64,000 nucleotides of DNA from the NCBI GenBank assembly GCA_963854835.1, contig OY978527.1:24208557-24272556 (forward strand). The letters are read 5' to 3'. The notes under the pieces were generated by a model. The model searched no databases, was not told where the DNA came from, and worked only from the letters and a program-made list of their open reading frames with translations. Shown here piece after piece: positions 1 to 13,983 of the stretch. Numbering within the stretch: position 1 is the first letter of the stretch; each line of letters starts with the position of its first letter. This DNA comes from Megamerina dolium (Eukaryota > Arthropoda > Insecta > Diptera > Megamerinidae). The position numbers and the translations under genes are program-made.

Positions 1-3000
1 ATTTTGTAAGCAATCTGCTTTTTTCATGATTTTTAATGAAAATAATGGATTTTGAATTTGTCTTTTTCAGCAATTTCAAAAAAATTTGGTTTAGCCAAAA
101 TTTGTAAATTTTACGATTTTCAATGAAATCAATTCATTTTGAATTTACTTGTTTGAGCCCCTTTAATACAATTTATTTTGTAAGCAATCTGCTTTTTTCA
201 CGATTTTTAGTGAAAATAATGGATTTTGAATTTGTCTTTTTCAGCAATTTCAAAAAAATTTGGTTTAGCCAAAATTTGTAAATTTTACGATTTTCAATGA
301 AATCAATTCATTTTGAATTTACTTGTTTGAGCCCCTTCAATACAATTTATTTTGTAAGTAATCTGCTTTTTTCACGATTTTTAGTGAAAATAATGGATTT
401 TGAATTTGTCTTTTTCAGCAATTTCATAAAAATTTGATTTAGCCACAATATGTATTTTTCACGTTTTTCAATGAAATCAATTCATTTTGAATTTACTTGT
501 TTGAGCCCCTTCAATACAATTTATTTTGTAAGTAATATTCTTTTTTCACGATTTTTAGTGAAAATAATGGATTTTGAATTTGTCTTTTTCAGCAATTTCA
601 TAAATATTTGGTTTAGCCACAATATGTATTTTTCACGTTTTTCAATGAAATCAATTCATTTTGAATTTACTTGTTTGAGCCCCTTCAATACAATTTATTT
701 TGTAAGCAATCTGCTTTTTTCACGATTTTTAATGAAAATAATGGATTTTGAATTTGTCTTTTTCAGCAATTTCAAAAAAATTTTGTTTAGCCAAAATTTG
801 TTAATTTTACGCTTTTTAATGAAATCAATTCATTTTGAATTTACTTGTTTGAGCCCCTTCAATACAATTTATTTTGTAAGCAATCTGCTTTTTTCACGAT
901 TTTTAGTTAAAGTAATGGATTTTGAATTTGCTTTTTTCAACCTTCTCAAAAAAATTTGTTTTGACCACAATTTGTATTTTTCACGTTTTTCAATGAAATC
1001 AATTCGTTTTGAATTTACTTGTTTGAGCCCCTTCAATACAATTTATTTTCTAACAATCTGTTTTTTTCACTATTTTTAGTGAAAATAATGGATTTTGAAT
1101 TTGCTTTTTTCAGCAATTTGTAAATTTCACGATTTTCAATGAAATCAATTCATTTTGAATTTGTCTTTTTCATCAATTTCAAAATAATTTGGTTTAGCCA
1201 CAATTTGTAGTTTTCACGATTTTCAATGAAATCAATTCATTTTGAATTTACTTGTTTGAGCCCCTTTAATACAATTTATTTTGTAAGCAATCTGCTTTTT
1301 TCACGATTTTTAGTGAAAATAATGGATTTTGAATTTATTTGAGCCCCTTCAATACAATTTATTTTGTAAGCAATCTGATTTTTTTACGATTTTTAGTGAA
1401 AAAAATGGATTTTGAATTTGTCTTTTTCAGCAATTTCAAAATAATTTGGTTTAGCCACAATTTGTAGTTTTCACGATTTTCAATGAAATCAATTCATTTT
1501 GAATTTACTTGTTTGAGCCCCTTTAATACAATTTATTTTGTAAGCAATCTGCTTTTTTCACGATTTTTAATGAAAATAAAGGATTTTGAATTTGTCTTTT
1601 TCAAAAATTTCATAAAAATTTGGTTTAGTCACAATTTGTAAATTTCACGATTTTCAATGAAATCAATTCATTTTGAATTTACTTGTTTGAGCCCCTTCAA
1701 TACAATTTATTTTGTAAGCAATCTGCTTTTTTCACGATTTTTAATGAAAATAATGGATTTTGAATTTGTCTTTTTCAGCAATTTCAAAAAAATTTGGTTT
1801 AGCCAAAATTTGTAAATTTTACGATTTTCAATGAAATCAATTCATTTTGAATTTACTTGTTTGAGCCCCTTCAATACAACTTATTTTGTAAGCAATCTGC
1901 TTTTTTCATGATTTTTAATGAAAATAATGGATTTTGAATTTGTCTTTTTCAGCAATTTCAAAAAAATTTTGTTTAGCCACAATTTGTAAATTTCACGATT
2001 TTCAATGAAATCAATTCATTTTGAATTTACTTGTTTGAGCCCCTTCAATACAATTTATTTTCTAACAATCTGTTTTTTTTCACTATTTTTAGTGAAAATA
2101 ATGGATTTTGAATTTGCTTTTTTCAGCAATTTGTAAATTTCACGATTTTCAATGAAATCAATTCATTTTGAATTTACTTGTTTGAGCCCCTTCAATAGAA
2201 TTTATTTTGTAAGCAATCGGCTTTTTTCACGATTTTTAGTGAAAATAATGGATTTTGAATTTGTCTTTTTCAGCAATTTCAAAAAAATTTTGTTTAGCCA
2301 CAATTTGTAAATTTCACGATTTTCAATGAAATCAATTCATTTTGAATTTACTTGTTTGAGCCCCTTCAATACAATTTATTTTGTAAGCAATCTGCTTTTT
2401 TCACGATTTTTAGTGAAAATAATGGATTTTGAATTTGTCTCTTTCAGCAATTTCAAAATAATTTGGTTTAGCCACAATTTGTAAATTTCACGATTTTCAA
2501 TGAAATCAATTCATTTTGAATTTACTTGTTTGAGCCCCTTCAATACAATTTATTTTGTAAGCAATCTGCTTTTATCACGATTTTTAGTGAAAATAATGGA
2601 TTTTGAATTTGTCTTTTTCAAAAATTTCATAAAAATTTGGTTTAGCCACAATTTGTATTTTTCACGTTTTTCATTGAAATCAATTCATTTTGAATTTACT
2701 TGTTCGAGCCTCTTCAATACAATTTATTTTGTAAGCAATCTGCTTTTTTCACGATTTTTAGTGAAAATAATGGATTTTGAATTTGTCTTTTTCAGCAATT
2801 TCATAAAAATTTGGTTTAGCCACAATATGTATTTTTCACGTTTTTCAATGAAATCAATTCATTTTGAATTTACTTGTTTGAGCCCCTTCAATACAATTTA
2901 TTTTGTAAGCAATCTGCTTTTTTCATGATTTTTAATGAAAATAATGGATTTTGAATTTGTCTTTTTCAGCAATTTCAAAAAAATTTGGTTTAGCCAAAAT

Positions 3001-5145
3001 TTGTAAATTTTACGATTTTCAATGAAATTAATTCATTTTGAATTTACTTGTTTGAGCCCCTTCAATACAATTTATTTTGTAAGCAATCTGCTTTTTTCAC
3101 CATTTTTAATGAAAATAATATATTTTGAATTTGTCTTTTTCAGCAATTTCAAAATAATTTGGTTTAGCTACAATTTGTAAATTTCACGATTTTCAATGAA
3201 ATCAATTAATTTTGAATTTACTTGTTTGAGCCCCTTTAATACAACTTATTTTGTAAGCAATCTGCTTTTTTCACGATTTTTAGTGAAAATAATGGATTTT
3301 GAATTTGTCTTTTTCAGCAATTTCAAAATAATTTGGTTTAGCTACAATTTGTAAATTTCACGATTTTCAATGAAATCAATTAATTTTGAATTTACTTGTT
3401 TGAGCCCCTTCAATACAATTTATTTTGTAAGTAATCTGCTTTTTTCACGATTTTTAGTGAAAATAATGGATTTTGAATTTGTCTTTTTCAGCAATTTCAT
3501 AAAAATTTGGTTTAGCCACAATATGTATTTTTCACGTTTTTCAATGAAATCAATTCATTTTGAATTTACTTGTTTGAGCCCCTTCAATACAATTTATTTT
3601 GTAAGTAATCTGCTTTTTTCACGATTTTTAGTGAAAATAATGGATTTTGAATTTGTCTTTTTCAGCAATTTCATAAAAATTTGATTTAGCCACAATATGT
3701 ATTTTTCACGTTTTTCAATGAAATCAATTCATTTTGAATTTACTTGTTTGAGCCCCTTCAATACAATTTATTTTGTAAGTAATATTCTTTTTTCACGATT
3801 TTTAGTGAATATAATGGATTTTGAATTTGCTTTTTTCAGCAATTTGTAAATTTCACGATTTTCAATGAAATCAATTCATTTTGAATTTACTTGTTTGAGC
3901 CCCTTTAATACAATTTATTTTGTAAGCAATCTGCTTTTTTCACGATTTTTAGTGAAAATAATGGATTTTGAATTTGCTTTTTTGTTTGAGCCCCTTCAAT
4001 ACAATTTATTTTGTAAGCAATCTGCTTTTTTCACGATTTTTAATGAAAATAATGGATTTTGAATTTGTCTTTTTCAGCAATTTCAAAAAAATTTTGTTTA
4101 GCCAAAATTTGTTAATTTTACGCTTTTTAATGAAATCAATTCATTTTGAATTTACTTGTTTGAGCCCCTTCAATACAATTTATTTTGTAAGTAATCTGCT
4201 TTTTTCACGATTTTTAGTGAAAATAATGGATTTTGAATTTGTCTTTTTCAGCAATTTCATAAATATTTGGTTTAGCCACAATATGTATTTTTCACGTTTT
4301 TCAATGAAATCAATTCATTTTGAATTTACTTGTTTGAGCCCCTTCAATACAATTTATTTTGTAAGCAATCTGCTTTTTTCACGATTTTTAATGAAAATAA
4401 TGGATTTTGAATTTGTCTTTTTCAGCAATTTCAAAAAAATTTTGTTTAGCCAAAATTTGTTAATTTTACGCTTTTTAATGAAATCAATTCATTTTGAATT
4501 TACTTGTTTGAGCCCCTTCAATACAATTTATTTTGTAAGCAATCTGCTTTTTTCACGATTTTTAGTTAAAGTAATGGATTTTGAATTTGCTTTTTTCAAC
4601 CTTCTCAAAAAAATTTGTTTTGACCACAATTTGTATTTTTCACGTTTTTCAATGAAATCAATTCGTTTTGAATTTACTTGTTTGAGCCCCTTCAATACAA
4701 TTTATTTTCTAACAATCTGTTTTTTTCACTATTTTTAGTGAAAATAATGGATTTTGAATTTGCTTTTTTCAGCAATTTGTAAATTTCACGATTTTCAATG
4801 AAATCAATTCATTTTGAATTTACTTGTTTGAGCCCCTTCAATACAATTTATTTTGTAAGCAATCTGATTTTTTTACGATTTTTAGTGAAAAAAATAAATT
4901 TTGAATTTGTCTTTTTCATCAATTTCAAAATAATTTGGTTTAGCCACAATTTGTAGTTTTCACGATTTTCAATGAAATCAATTCATTTTGAATTTACTTG
5001 TTTGAGCCCCTTTAATACAATTTATTTTGTAAGCAATCTGCTTTTTTCACGATTTTTAGTGAAAATAATGGATTTTGAATTTGCTTTTTTCAGCAATTTC
5101 AAAAAAATTTGGTTCAGCTACAATTTGTAAATTTTACGATTTTCA

Positions 5146-7177
5146 ATGAAATCAATTCATTTTGAATTTACTTGTTTGAGCCCCTTCAATACAATTTATT
5201 TTGTAAGTAATCTGCTTTTTTCACGATTTTTAGTGAAAATAATGGATTTTGAATTTGTCTTTTTCAGCAATTTCATAAAAATTTGGTTTAGCCACAATAT
5301 GTATTTTTCACGTTTTTCAATGAAATCAATTCATTTTGAATTTACTTGTTTGAGCCCCTTCAATACAATTTATTTTGTAAGCAATCTGCTTTTTTCACGA
5401 TTTTTAATGAAAATAATGGATTTTGAATTTGTCTTTTTCAGCAATTTCAAAAAAATTTTGTTTAGCCAAAATTTGTTAATTTTACGCTTTTTAATGAAAT
5501 CAATTCATTTTGAATTTACTTGTTTGAGCCCCTTCAATACAATTTATTTTGTAAGCAATCTGCTTTTTTCACGATTTTTAGTTAAAGTAATGGATTTTGA
5601 ATTTGCTTTTTTCAACCTTCTCAAAAAAATTTGTTTTGACCACAATTTGTATTTTTCACGTTTTTCAATGAAATCAATTCATTTTTAATTTACTTGTTTG
5701 AGCACCTTCAATACAATTTATTTTCTAACAATCTGTTTTTTTCACTATTTTTAGTGAAAATAATGGATTTTGAATTTGCTTTTTTCAGCAATTTGTAAAT
5801 TTCACGATTTTCAATGAAATCAATTCATTTTGAATTTACTTGTTTGAGCCCCTTCAATACAATTTATTTTGTAAGCAATCTGCTTTTTTCACGATTTTTA
5901 ATGAAAATAATGGATTTTGAATTTGTCTTTTTCAGCAATTTCAAAAAAATTTGGTTTAGCCAAAATTTGTAAATTTTACGATTTTCAATGAAATCAATTC
6001 ATTTTGAATTTACTTGTTTGAGCCCCTTCAATACAACTTATTTTGTAAGCAATCTGCTTTTTTCATGATTTTTAATGAAAATAATGGATTTTGAATTTGT
6101 CTTTTTCAGCAATTTCAAAAAAATTTGGTTTAGCCAAAATTTGTAAATTTTACGATTTTCAATGAAATCAATTCATTTTGAATTTACTTGTTTGAGCCCC
6201 TTTAATACAATTTATTTTGTAAGTAATATTCTTTTTTCACGATTTTTAGTGAATATAATGGATTTTGAATTTGTCTTTTTCAGCAATTTCATAAAAATTT
6301 GGTTTAGCCACAATATGTATTTTTCACGTTTTTCAATGAAATCAATTCATTTTGAATTTACTTGTTTGAGCCCCTTCAATACAATTTATTTTGTAAGCAA
6401 TCTGCTTTTTTCACGATTTTTAATGAAAATAATGGATTTTGAATTTGTCTTTTTCAGCAATTTCAAAAAAATTTTGTTTAGCCAAAATTTGTTAATTTTA
6501 CGCTTTTTAATGAAATCAATTCATTTTGAATTTACTTGTTTGAGCCCCTTCAATACAATTTATTTTGTAAGCAATCTGCTTTTTTCACGATTTTTAGTTA
6601 AAGTAATGGATTTTGAATTTGCTTTTTTCAACCTTCTCAAAAAAATTTGTTTTGACCACAATTTGTATTTTTCACGTTTTTCAATGAAATCAATTCATTT
6701 TGAATTTACTTGTTTGAGCCCCTTCAATACAATTTATTTTCTAACAATCTGTTTTTTTCACTATTTTTAGTGAAAATAAAGGATTTTGAATTTGCTTTTT
6801 TCAGCAATTTGTAAATTTCACGATTTTCAATGAAATCAATTCATTTTGAATTTACTTGTTTGAGCCCCTTTAATACAATTTATTTTGTAAGCAATCTGCT
6901 TTTTTCACGATTTTTAGTTAAAGTAATGGATTTTGAATTTGCTTTTTTCAACCTTCTCAAAAAAATTTGTTTTGACCACAATTTGTATTTTTCACGTTTT
7001 TCAATGAAATCAATTCGTTTTGAATTTACTTGTTTGAGCCCCTTCAATACAATTTATTTTCTAACAATCTGTTTTTTTCACTATTTTTAGTGAAAATAAT
7101 GGATTTTGAATTTGCTTTTTTCAGCAATTTGTAAATTTCACGATTTTCAATGAAATCAATTCATTTTGAATTTACTT
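5146..7177 (+). repeat. Higher-order repeat block, 1016-bp period
   Basis: The same ordered set of monomer variants that begins at 5146 begins again at 6162, 1016 bp later. The period equals five full 174-bp monomers plus one 146-bp monomer. The short one has lost about 27 bp of half B and 1 bp of half A. The recurrence of a defined variant order, and not just of the monomer, is what marks this as a higher-order repeat. The end given is approximate. Confidence 0.7.
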
Positions 7178-10100
7178 GTTTGAGCCCCTTCAATACGATT
7201 TATTTTGTAAGCAATATGCTTTTTTCATGATTTTTAGTGAAAATAATGGATTTTGAATTTGTCTTTTTCAGCAATTTCATAAAAATTTGGTTTAGTCACA
7301 ATTTGTAAATTTTACGATTTTCAATGAAATCAATTCATTTTGAATTTACTTGTTTGAGCCCCTTCAATACAATTTATTTTGTAAGCAATCTGCTTTTTTC
7401 ACGATTTTTAATGAAAATAATGGATTTTGAATTTGTCTTTTTCAGCAATTTCAAAAAAATTTGGTTTAGCCAAAATTTGTAAATTTTACGACTTTCAATG
7501 AAATCAATTCATTTTGAATTTACTTGTTTGAGCCCCTTCAATACAATTTATTTTGTAAGCAATCTGCTTTTTTCACGATTTTTAGTGAAAATAATGGATT
7601 TTGAATTTGTCTTTTTCAGCAATTTCAAAAAAATTTGGTTTAGCCAAAATTTGTAAATTTTACGATTTTCAATGAAATTAATTCATTTTGAATTTACTTG
7701 TTTGAGCCCCTTCAATACAATTTATTTTGTAAGCAATCTGCTTTTTTCACCATTTTTAATGAAAATAATGTATTTTGAATTTGTCTTTTTCAGCAATTTC
7801 AAAATAATTTGGTTTAGCTACAATTTGTAAATTTCACGATTTTCAATGAAATCAATTAATTTTGAATTTACTTGTTTGAGCCCCTTCAATACAATTTATT
7901 TTGTAAGTAATCTGCTTTTTTCACGATTTTTAGTGAAAATAATGGATTTTGAATTTGTCTTTTTCAGCAATTTCATAAAAATTTGGTTTAGCCACAATAT
8001 GTATTTTTCACGTTTTTCAATGAAATCAATTCATTTTGAATTTACTTGTTTGAGCCCCTTCAATACAATTTATTTTGTAAGTAATCTGCTTTTTTCACGA
8101 TTTTTAGTGAAAATAATGGATTTTGAATTTGTCTTTTTCAGCAATTTCATAAAAATTTGATTTAGCCACAATATGTATTTTTCACGATTTTCAATGAAAT
8201 TAATTCATTTTGAATTTACTTGTTTGAGCCCCTTCAATACAATTTATTTTGTAAGCAATCTGCTTTTTTCACCATTTTAAATGAAAATAATGTATTTTGA
8301 ATTTGTCTTTTTCAGCAATTTCAAAATAATTTGGTTTAGCTACAATTTGTAAATTTCACGATTTTCAATGAAATCAATTAATTTTGAATTTACTTGTTTG
8401 AGCCCCTTCAATACAATTTATTTTGTAAGTAATCTGCTTTTTTCACGATTTTTAGTGAAAATAATGGATTTTGAATTTGTCTTTTTCAGCAATTTCATAA
8501 AAATTTGGTTTAGCCACAATATGTATTTTTCACGATTTTCAATGAAATTAATTCATTTTGAATTTACTTGTTTGAGCCCCTTCAATACAATTTATTTTGT
8601 AAGCAATCTGCTTTTTTCACCATTTTTAATGAAAATAATGTATTTTGAATTTGTCTTTTTCAGCAATTTCAAAATAATTTGGTTTAGCTACAATTTGTAA
8701 ATTTCACGATTTTCAATGAAATCAATTAATTTTGAATTTACTTGTTTGAGCCCCTTCAATACAATTTATTTTGTAAGTAATCTGCTTTTTTCACGATTTT
8801 TAGTGAAAATAATGGATTTTGAATTTGTCTTTTTCAGCAATTTCATAAAAATTTGGTTTAGTCACAATTTGTAAATTTTACGATTTTCAATGAAATCAAT
8901 TAATTTTGAATTTACTTGTTTGAGCCCCTTTAATACAACTTATTTTGTAAGCAATCTGCTTTTTTCACGATTTTTAGTGAAAATAATGGATTTTGAATTT
9001 GTCTTTTTCAGCAATTTCAAAATAATTTGGTTTAGCTACAATTTGTAAATTTCACGATTTTCAATGAAATCAATTAATTTTGAATTTACTTGTTTGAGCC
9101 CCTTCAATACAATTTATTTTGTAAGTAATCTGCTTTTTTCACGATTTTTAGTGAAAATAATGGATTTTGAATTTGTCTTTTTCAGCAATTTCATAAAAAT
9201 TTGGTTTAGCCACAATATGTATTTTTCACGTTTTTCAATGAAATCAATTCATTTTGAATTTACTTGTTTGAGCCCCTTCAATACAATTTATTTTGTAAGT
9301 AATCTGCTTTTTTCACGATTTTTAGTGAAAATAATGGATTTTGAATTTGTCTTTTTCAGCAATTTCATAAAAATTTGATTTAGCCACAATATGTATTTTT
9401 CACGTTTTTCAATGAAATCAATTCATTTTGAATTTACTTGTTTGAGCCCCTTCAATACAATTTATTTTGTAAGTAATATTCTTTTTTCACGATTTTTAGT
9501 GAATATAATGGATTTTGAATTTGTCTTTTTCAGCAATTTCATAAAAATTTGGTTTAGCCACAATATGTATTTTTCACGTTTTTCAATGAAATCAATTCAT
9601 TTTGAATTTACTTGTTTGAGCCCCTTCAATACAATTTATTTTGTAAGCAATCTGCTTTTTTCACGATTTTTAATGAAAATAATGGATTTTGAATTTGTCT
9701 TTTTCAAAAATTTCATAAAAATTTGGTTTAGTCACAATTTGTAAATTTCACGATTTTCAATGAAATCAATTCATTTTGAATTTACTTGTTTGAGCCCCTT
9801 CAATACAATTTATTTTGTAAGCAATCTGCTTTTTTCACGATTTTTAATGAAAATAATGGATTTTGAATTTGTCTTTTTCAGTAATTTCAAAAAAATTTGG
9901 TTTAGCCAAAATTTGTAAATTTTACGATTTTCAATGAAATTAATTCATTTTGAATTTACTTGTTTGAGCCCCTTCAATACAATTTATTTTGTAAGCAATC
10001 TGTTTTTTCACGATTTTTAGTGAAAATAATGGATTTTGAATTTGCTTTTTTCAACCTTCTCAAAAAAATTTGTTTTGACCACAATTTGTATTTTTCACGT

Positions 10101-10776
10101 TTTTCAATGAAATCAATTCATTTTGAATTTACTTGTTTGAGCCCCTTCAATACAATTTATTTTCTAACAATCTGTTTTTTTTCACTATTTTTAGTGAAAA
10201 TAATGGATTTTGAATTTGCTTTTTTCAGCAATTTGTAAATTTCACGATTTTCAATGAAATCAATTCATTTTGAATTTACTTGTTTGAGCCCCTTCAATAC
10301 AATTTATTTTGTAAGCAATCTGATTTTTTTACGATTTTTAGTGAAAAAAGTGGATTTTGAATTTGTCTTTTTCAGCAATTTCAAAATAATTTGGTTTAGC
10401 CACAATTTGTAGTTTTTACGATTTTCAATGAAATCAATTCATTTTGAATTTACTTGTTTGAGCCCCTTTAATACAATTTATTTTGTAAGCAATCTGCTTT
10501 TTTCACGATTTTTAGTGAAAATAATGGATTTTGAATTTGCTTTTTTCAGCAATTTCAAAAAAATTTGGTTCAGCTACAATTTGTAAATTTCACGATTTTC
10601 AATGAAATCAATTCATTTTGAATTTACTTGTTTGAGCCCCTTCAATACAATTTATTTTGTAAGCAATCTGCTTTTTTCACCATTTTTAATGAAAATAATG
10701 GATTTTGAATTTGTCTTTTTCAGCAATTTCCAAAAAAATTTGGTTTAGCCAAAATTTGTAAATTTTACGATTTTCA

Positions 10777-13700
10777 ATGAAATTAATTCATTTTGAATTT
10801 ACTTGTTTGAGCCCCTTCAATACAATTTATTTTGTAAGCAATCTGCTTTTTTCACGATTTTTAAAGAAAATAATGGATTTTGAATTTGTCTTTTTCAGCA
10901 ATTTCAAAAAAATTTTGTTTAGCCAAAATTTGTTAATTTTACGATTTTTAATGAAATCAATTCATTTTGAATTTACTTGTTTGAGCCCCTTCAATACAAT
11001 TTATTTTGTAAGCAATCTGCTTTTTTCACGATTTTTAGTTAAAGTAATGGATTTTGAATTTGCTTTTTTCAACCTTCTCAAAAAAATTTGTTTTGACCAC
11101 AATTTGTATTTTTCACGTTTTTCAATGAAATCAATTCATTTTGAATTTACTTGTTTGAGCACCTTCAATACAATTTATTTTCTAACAATCTGTTTTTTTC
11201 ACTATTTTTAGTGAAAATAATGGATTTTGAATTTGCTTTTTTCAGCAATTTGTAAATTTCACGATTTTCAATGAAATCAATTCATTTTGAATTTACTTGT
11301 TTGAGCCCCTTCAATACAATTTATTTTGTAAGCAATCTGCTTTTTTCACGATTTTTAATGAAAATAATGGATTTTGAATTTGTCTTTTTCAGCAATTTCA
11401 AAAAAATTTGGTTTAGCCAAAATTTGTAAATTTTACGATTTTCAATGAAATCAATTCATTTTGAATTTACTTGTTTGAGCCCCTTCAATACAACTTATTT
11501 TGTAAGCAATCTGCTTTTTTCATGATTTTTAATGAAAATAATGGATTTTGAATTTGTCTTTTTCAGCAATTTCAAAAAAATTTGGTTTAGCCAAAATTTG
11601 TAAATTTTACGATTTTCAATGAAATCAATTCATTTTGAATTTACTTGTTTGAGCCCCTTCAATACAACTTATTTTGTAAGCAATCTGCTTTTTTCACGAT
11701 TTTTAATGAAAATAATGGATTTTGAATTTGTCTTTTTCAGCAATTTCAAAAAAATTTGGTTTAGCCACAATATGTATTTTTCACGTTTTTCAATGAAATT
11801 AATTCATTTTGAATTTACTTGTTTGAGCCCCTTCAATACAATTTATTTTGTAAGCAATCTGCTTTTTTCACGATTTTTAATGAAAATAATGGATTTTGAA
11901 TTTGTCTTTTTCAGCAATTTCAAAAAAATTTTGTTTAGCCAAAATTTGTTAATTTTACGCTTTTTAATGAAATCAATTCATTTTGAATTTACTTGTTTGA
12001 GCCCCTTCAATACAATTTATTTTGTAAGCAATCTGCTTTTTTCACGATTTTTAGTTAAAGTAATGGATTTTGAATTTGCTTTTTTCAACCTTCTCAAAAA
12101 AATTTGTTTTGACCACAATTTGTATTTTTCACGTTTTTCAATGAAATCAATTCATTTTGAATTTACTTGTTTGAGCCCCTTCAATACAATTTATTTTCTA
12201 ACAATCTGTTTTTTTCACTATTTTTAGTGAAAATAATGGATTTTGAATTTGCTTTTTTCAGCAATTTGTAAATTTCACGATTTTCAATGAAATCAATTCA
12301 TTTTGAATTTACTTGTTTGAGCCCCTTCAATACAATTTATTTTGTAAGCAATCTGATTTTTTTACGATTTTTAGTGAAAAAAATAAATTTTGAATTTGTC
12401 TTTTTCATCAATTTCAAAATAATTTGGTTTAGCCACAATTTGTAGTTTTCACGATTTTCAATGAAATCAATTCATTTTGAATTTACTTGTTTGAGCCCCT
12501 TTAATACAATTTATTTTGTAAGCAATCTGCTTTTTTCACGATTTTTAGTGAAAATAATGGATTTTGAATTTGCTTTTTTCAGCAATTTCAAAAAAATTTG
12601 GTTCAGCTACAATTTGTAAATTTTACGATTTTCAATGAAATCAATTCATTTTGAATTTACTTGTTTGAGCCCCTTCAATACAATTTATTTTGTAAGTAAT
12701 CTGCTTTTTTCACGATTTTTAGTGAAAATAATGGATTTTGAATTTGTCTTTTTCAGCAATTTCATAAAAATTTGGTTTAGCCACAATATGTATTTTTCAC
12801 GTTTTTCAATGAAATCAATTCATTTTGAATTTACTTGTTTGAGCCCCTTCAATACAATCTATTTTGTAAGCAATCTGCTTTTTTCACGATTTTTAATGAA
12901 AATAATGGATTTTGAATTTGTCTTTTTCAGCAATTTCAAAAAAATTTTGTTTAGCCAGAATTTGTTAATTTTACGCTTTTTAATGAAATCAATTCATTTT
13001 GAATTTACTTGTTTGAGCCCCTTCAATACAATTTATTTTGTAAGCAATCTGCTTTTTTCACGATTTTTAGTTAAAGTAATGGATTTTGAATTTGCTTTTT
13101 TCAACCTTCTCAAAAAAATTTGTTTTGACCACAATTTGTATTTTTCACGTTTTTCAATGAAATCAATTCATTTTGAATTTACTTGTTTGAGCCCCTTCAA
13201 TACAATTTATTTTCTAACAATCTGTTTTTTTCACTATTTTTAGTGAAAATAATGGATTTTGAATTTGCTTTTTTCAGCAATTTGTAAATTTCACGATTTT
13301 CAATGAAATCAATTCATTTTGAATTTACTTGTTTGAGCCCCTTTAATACAATTTATTTTGTAAGCAATCTGCTTTTTTCACGATTTTTAGTGAAAATAAT
13401 GGATTTTGAATTTGCTTTTTTCAGCAATTTCAAAAAAATTTGGTTCAGCTACAATTTGTAAATTTTACGATTTTCAATGAAATCAATTCATTTTGAATTT
13501 ACTTGTTTGAGCCCCTTCAATACAATTTATTTTGTAAGTAATCTGCTTTTTTCACGATTTTTAGTGAAAATAATGGATTTTGAATTTGTCTTTTTCAGCA
13601 ATTTCATAAAAATTTGGTTTAGCCACAATATGTATTTTTCACGTTTTTCAATGAAATCAATTCATTTTGAATTTACTTGTTTGAGCCCCTTCAATACAAT

Positions 13701-13983
13701 TTATTTTGTAAGCAATCTGCTTTTTTCACGATTTTTAATGAAAATAATGGATTTTGAATTTGTCTTTTTCAGCAATTTCAAAAAAATTTTGTTTAGCCAA
13801 AATTTGTTAATTTTACGCTTTTTAATGAAATCAATTCATTTTGAATTTACTTGTTTGAGCCCCTTCAATACAATTTATTTTGTAAGCAATCTGCTTTTTT
13901 CACGATTTTTAGTTAAAGTAATGGATTTTGAATTTGCTTTTTTCAACCTTCTCAAAAAAATTTGTTTTGACCACAATTTGTAA
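10777..13983 (+). repeat. Higher-order repeat block, 842/1016/842-bp periods
   Basis: Matching variant blocks begin at 10777, 11619, 12635 and 13477. The spacings are 842, 1016 and 842 bp. These equal four or five 174-bp monomers plus one 146-bp deletion monomer. The alternation suggests unequal exchange that added or removed one monomer at a time. Edges are approximate. Confidence 0.7.
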
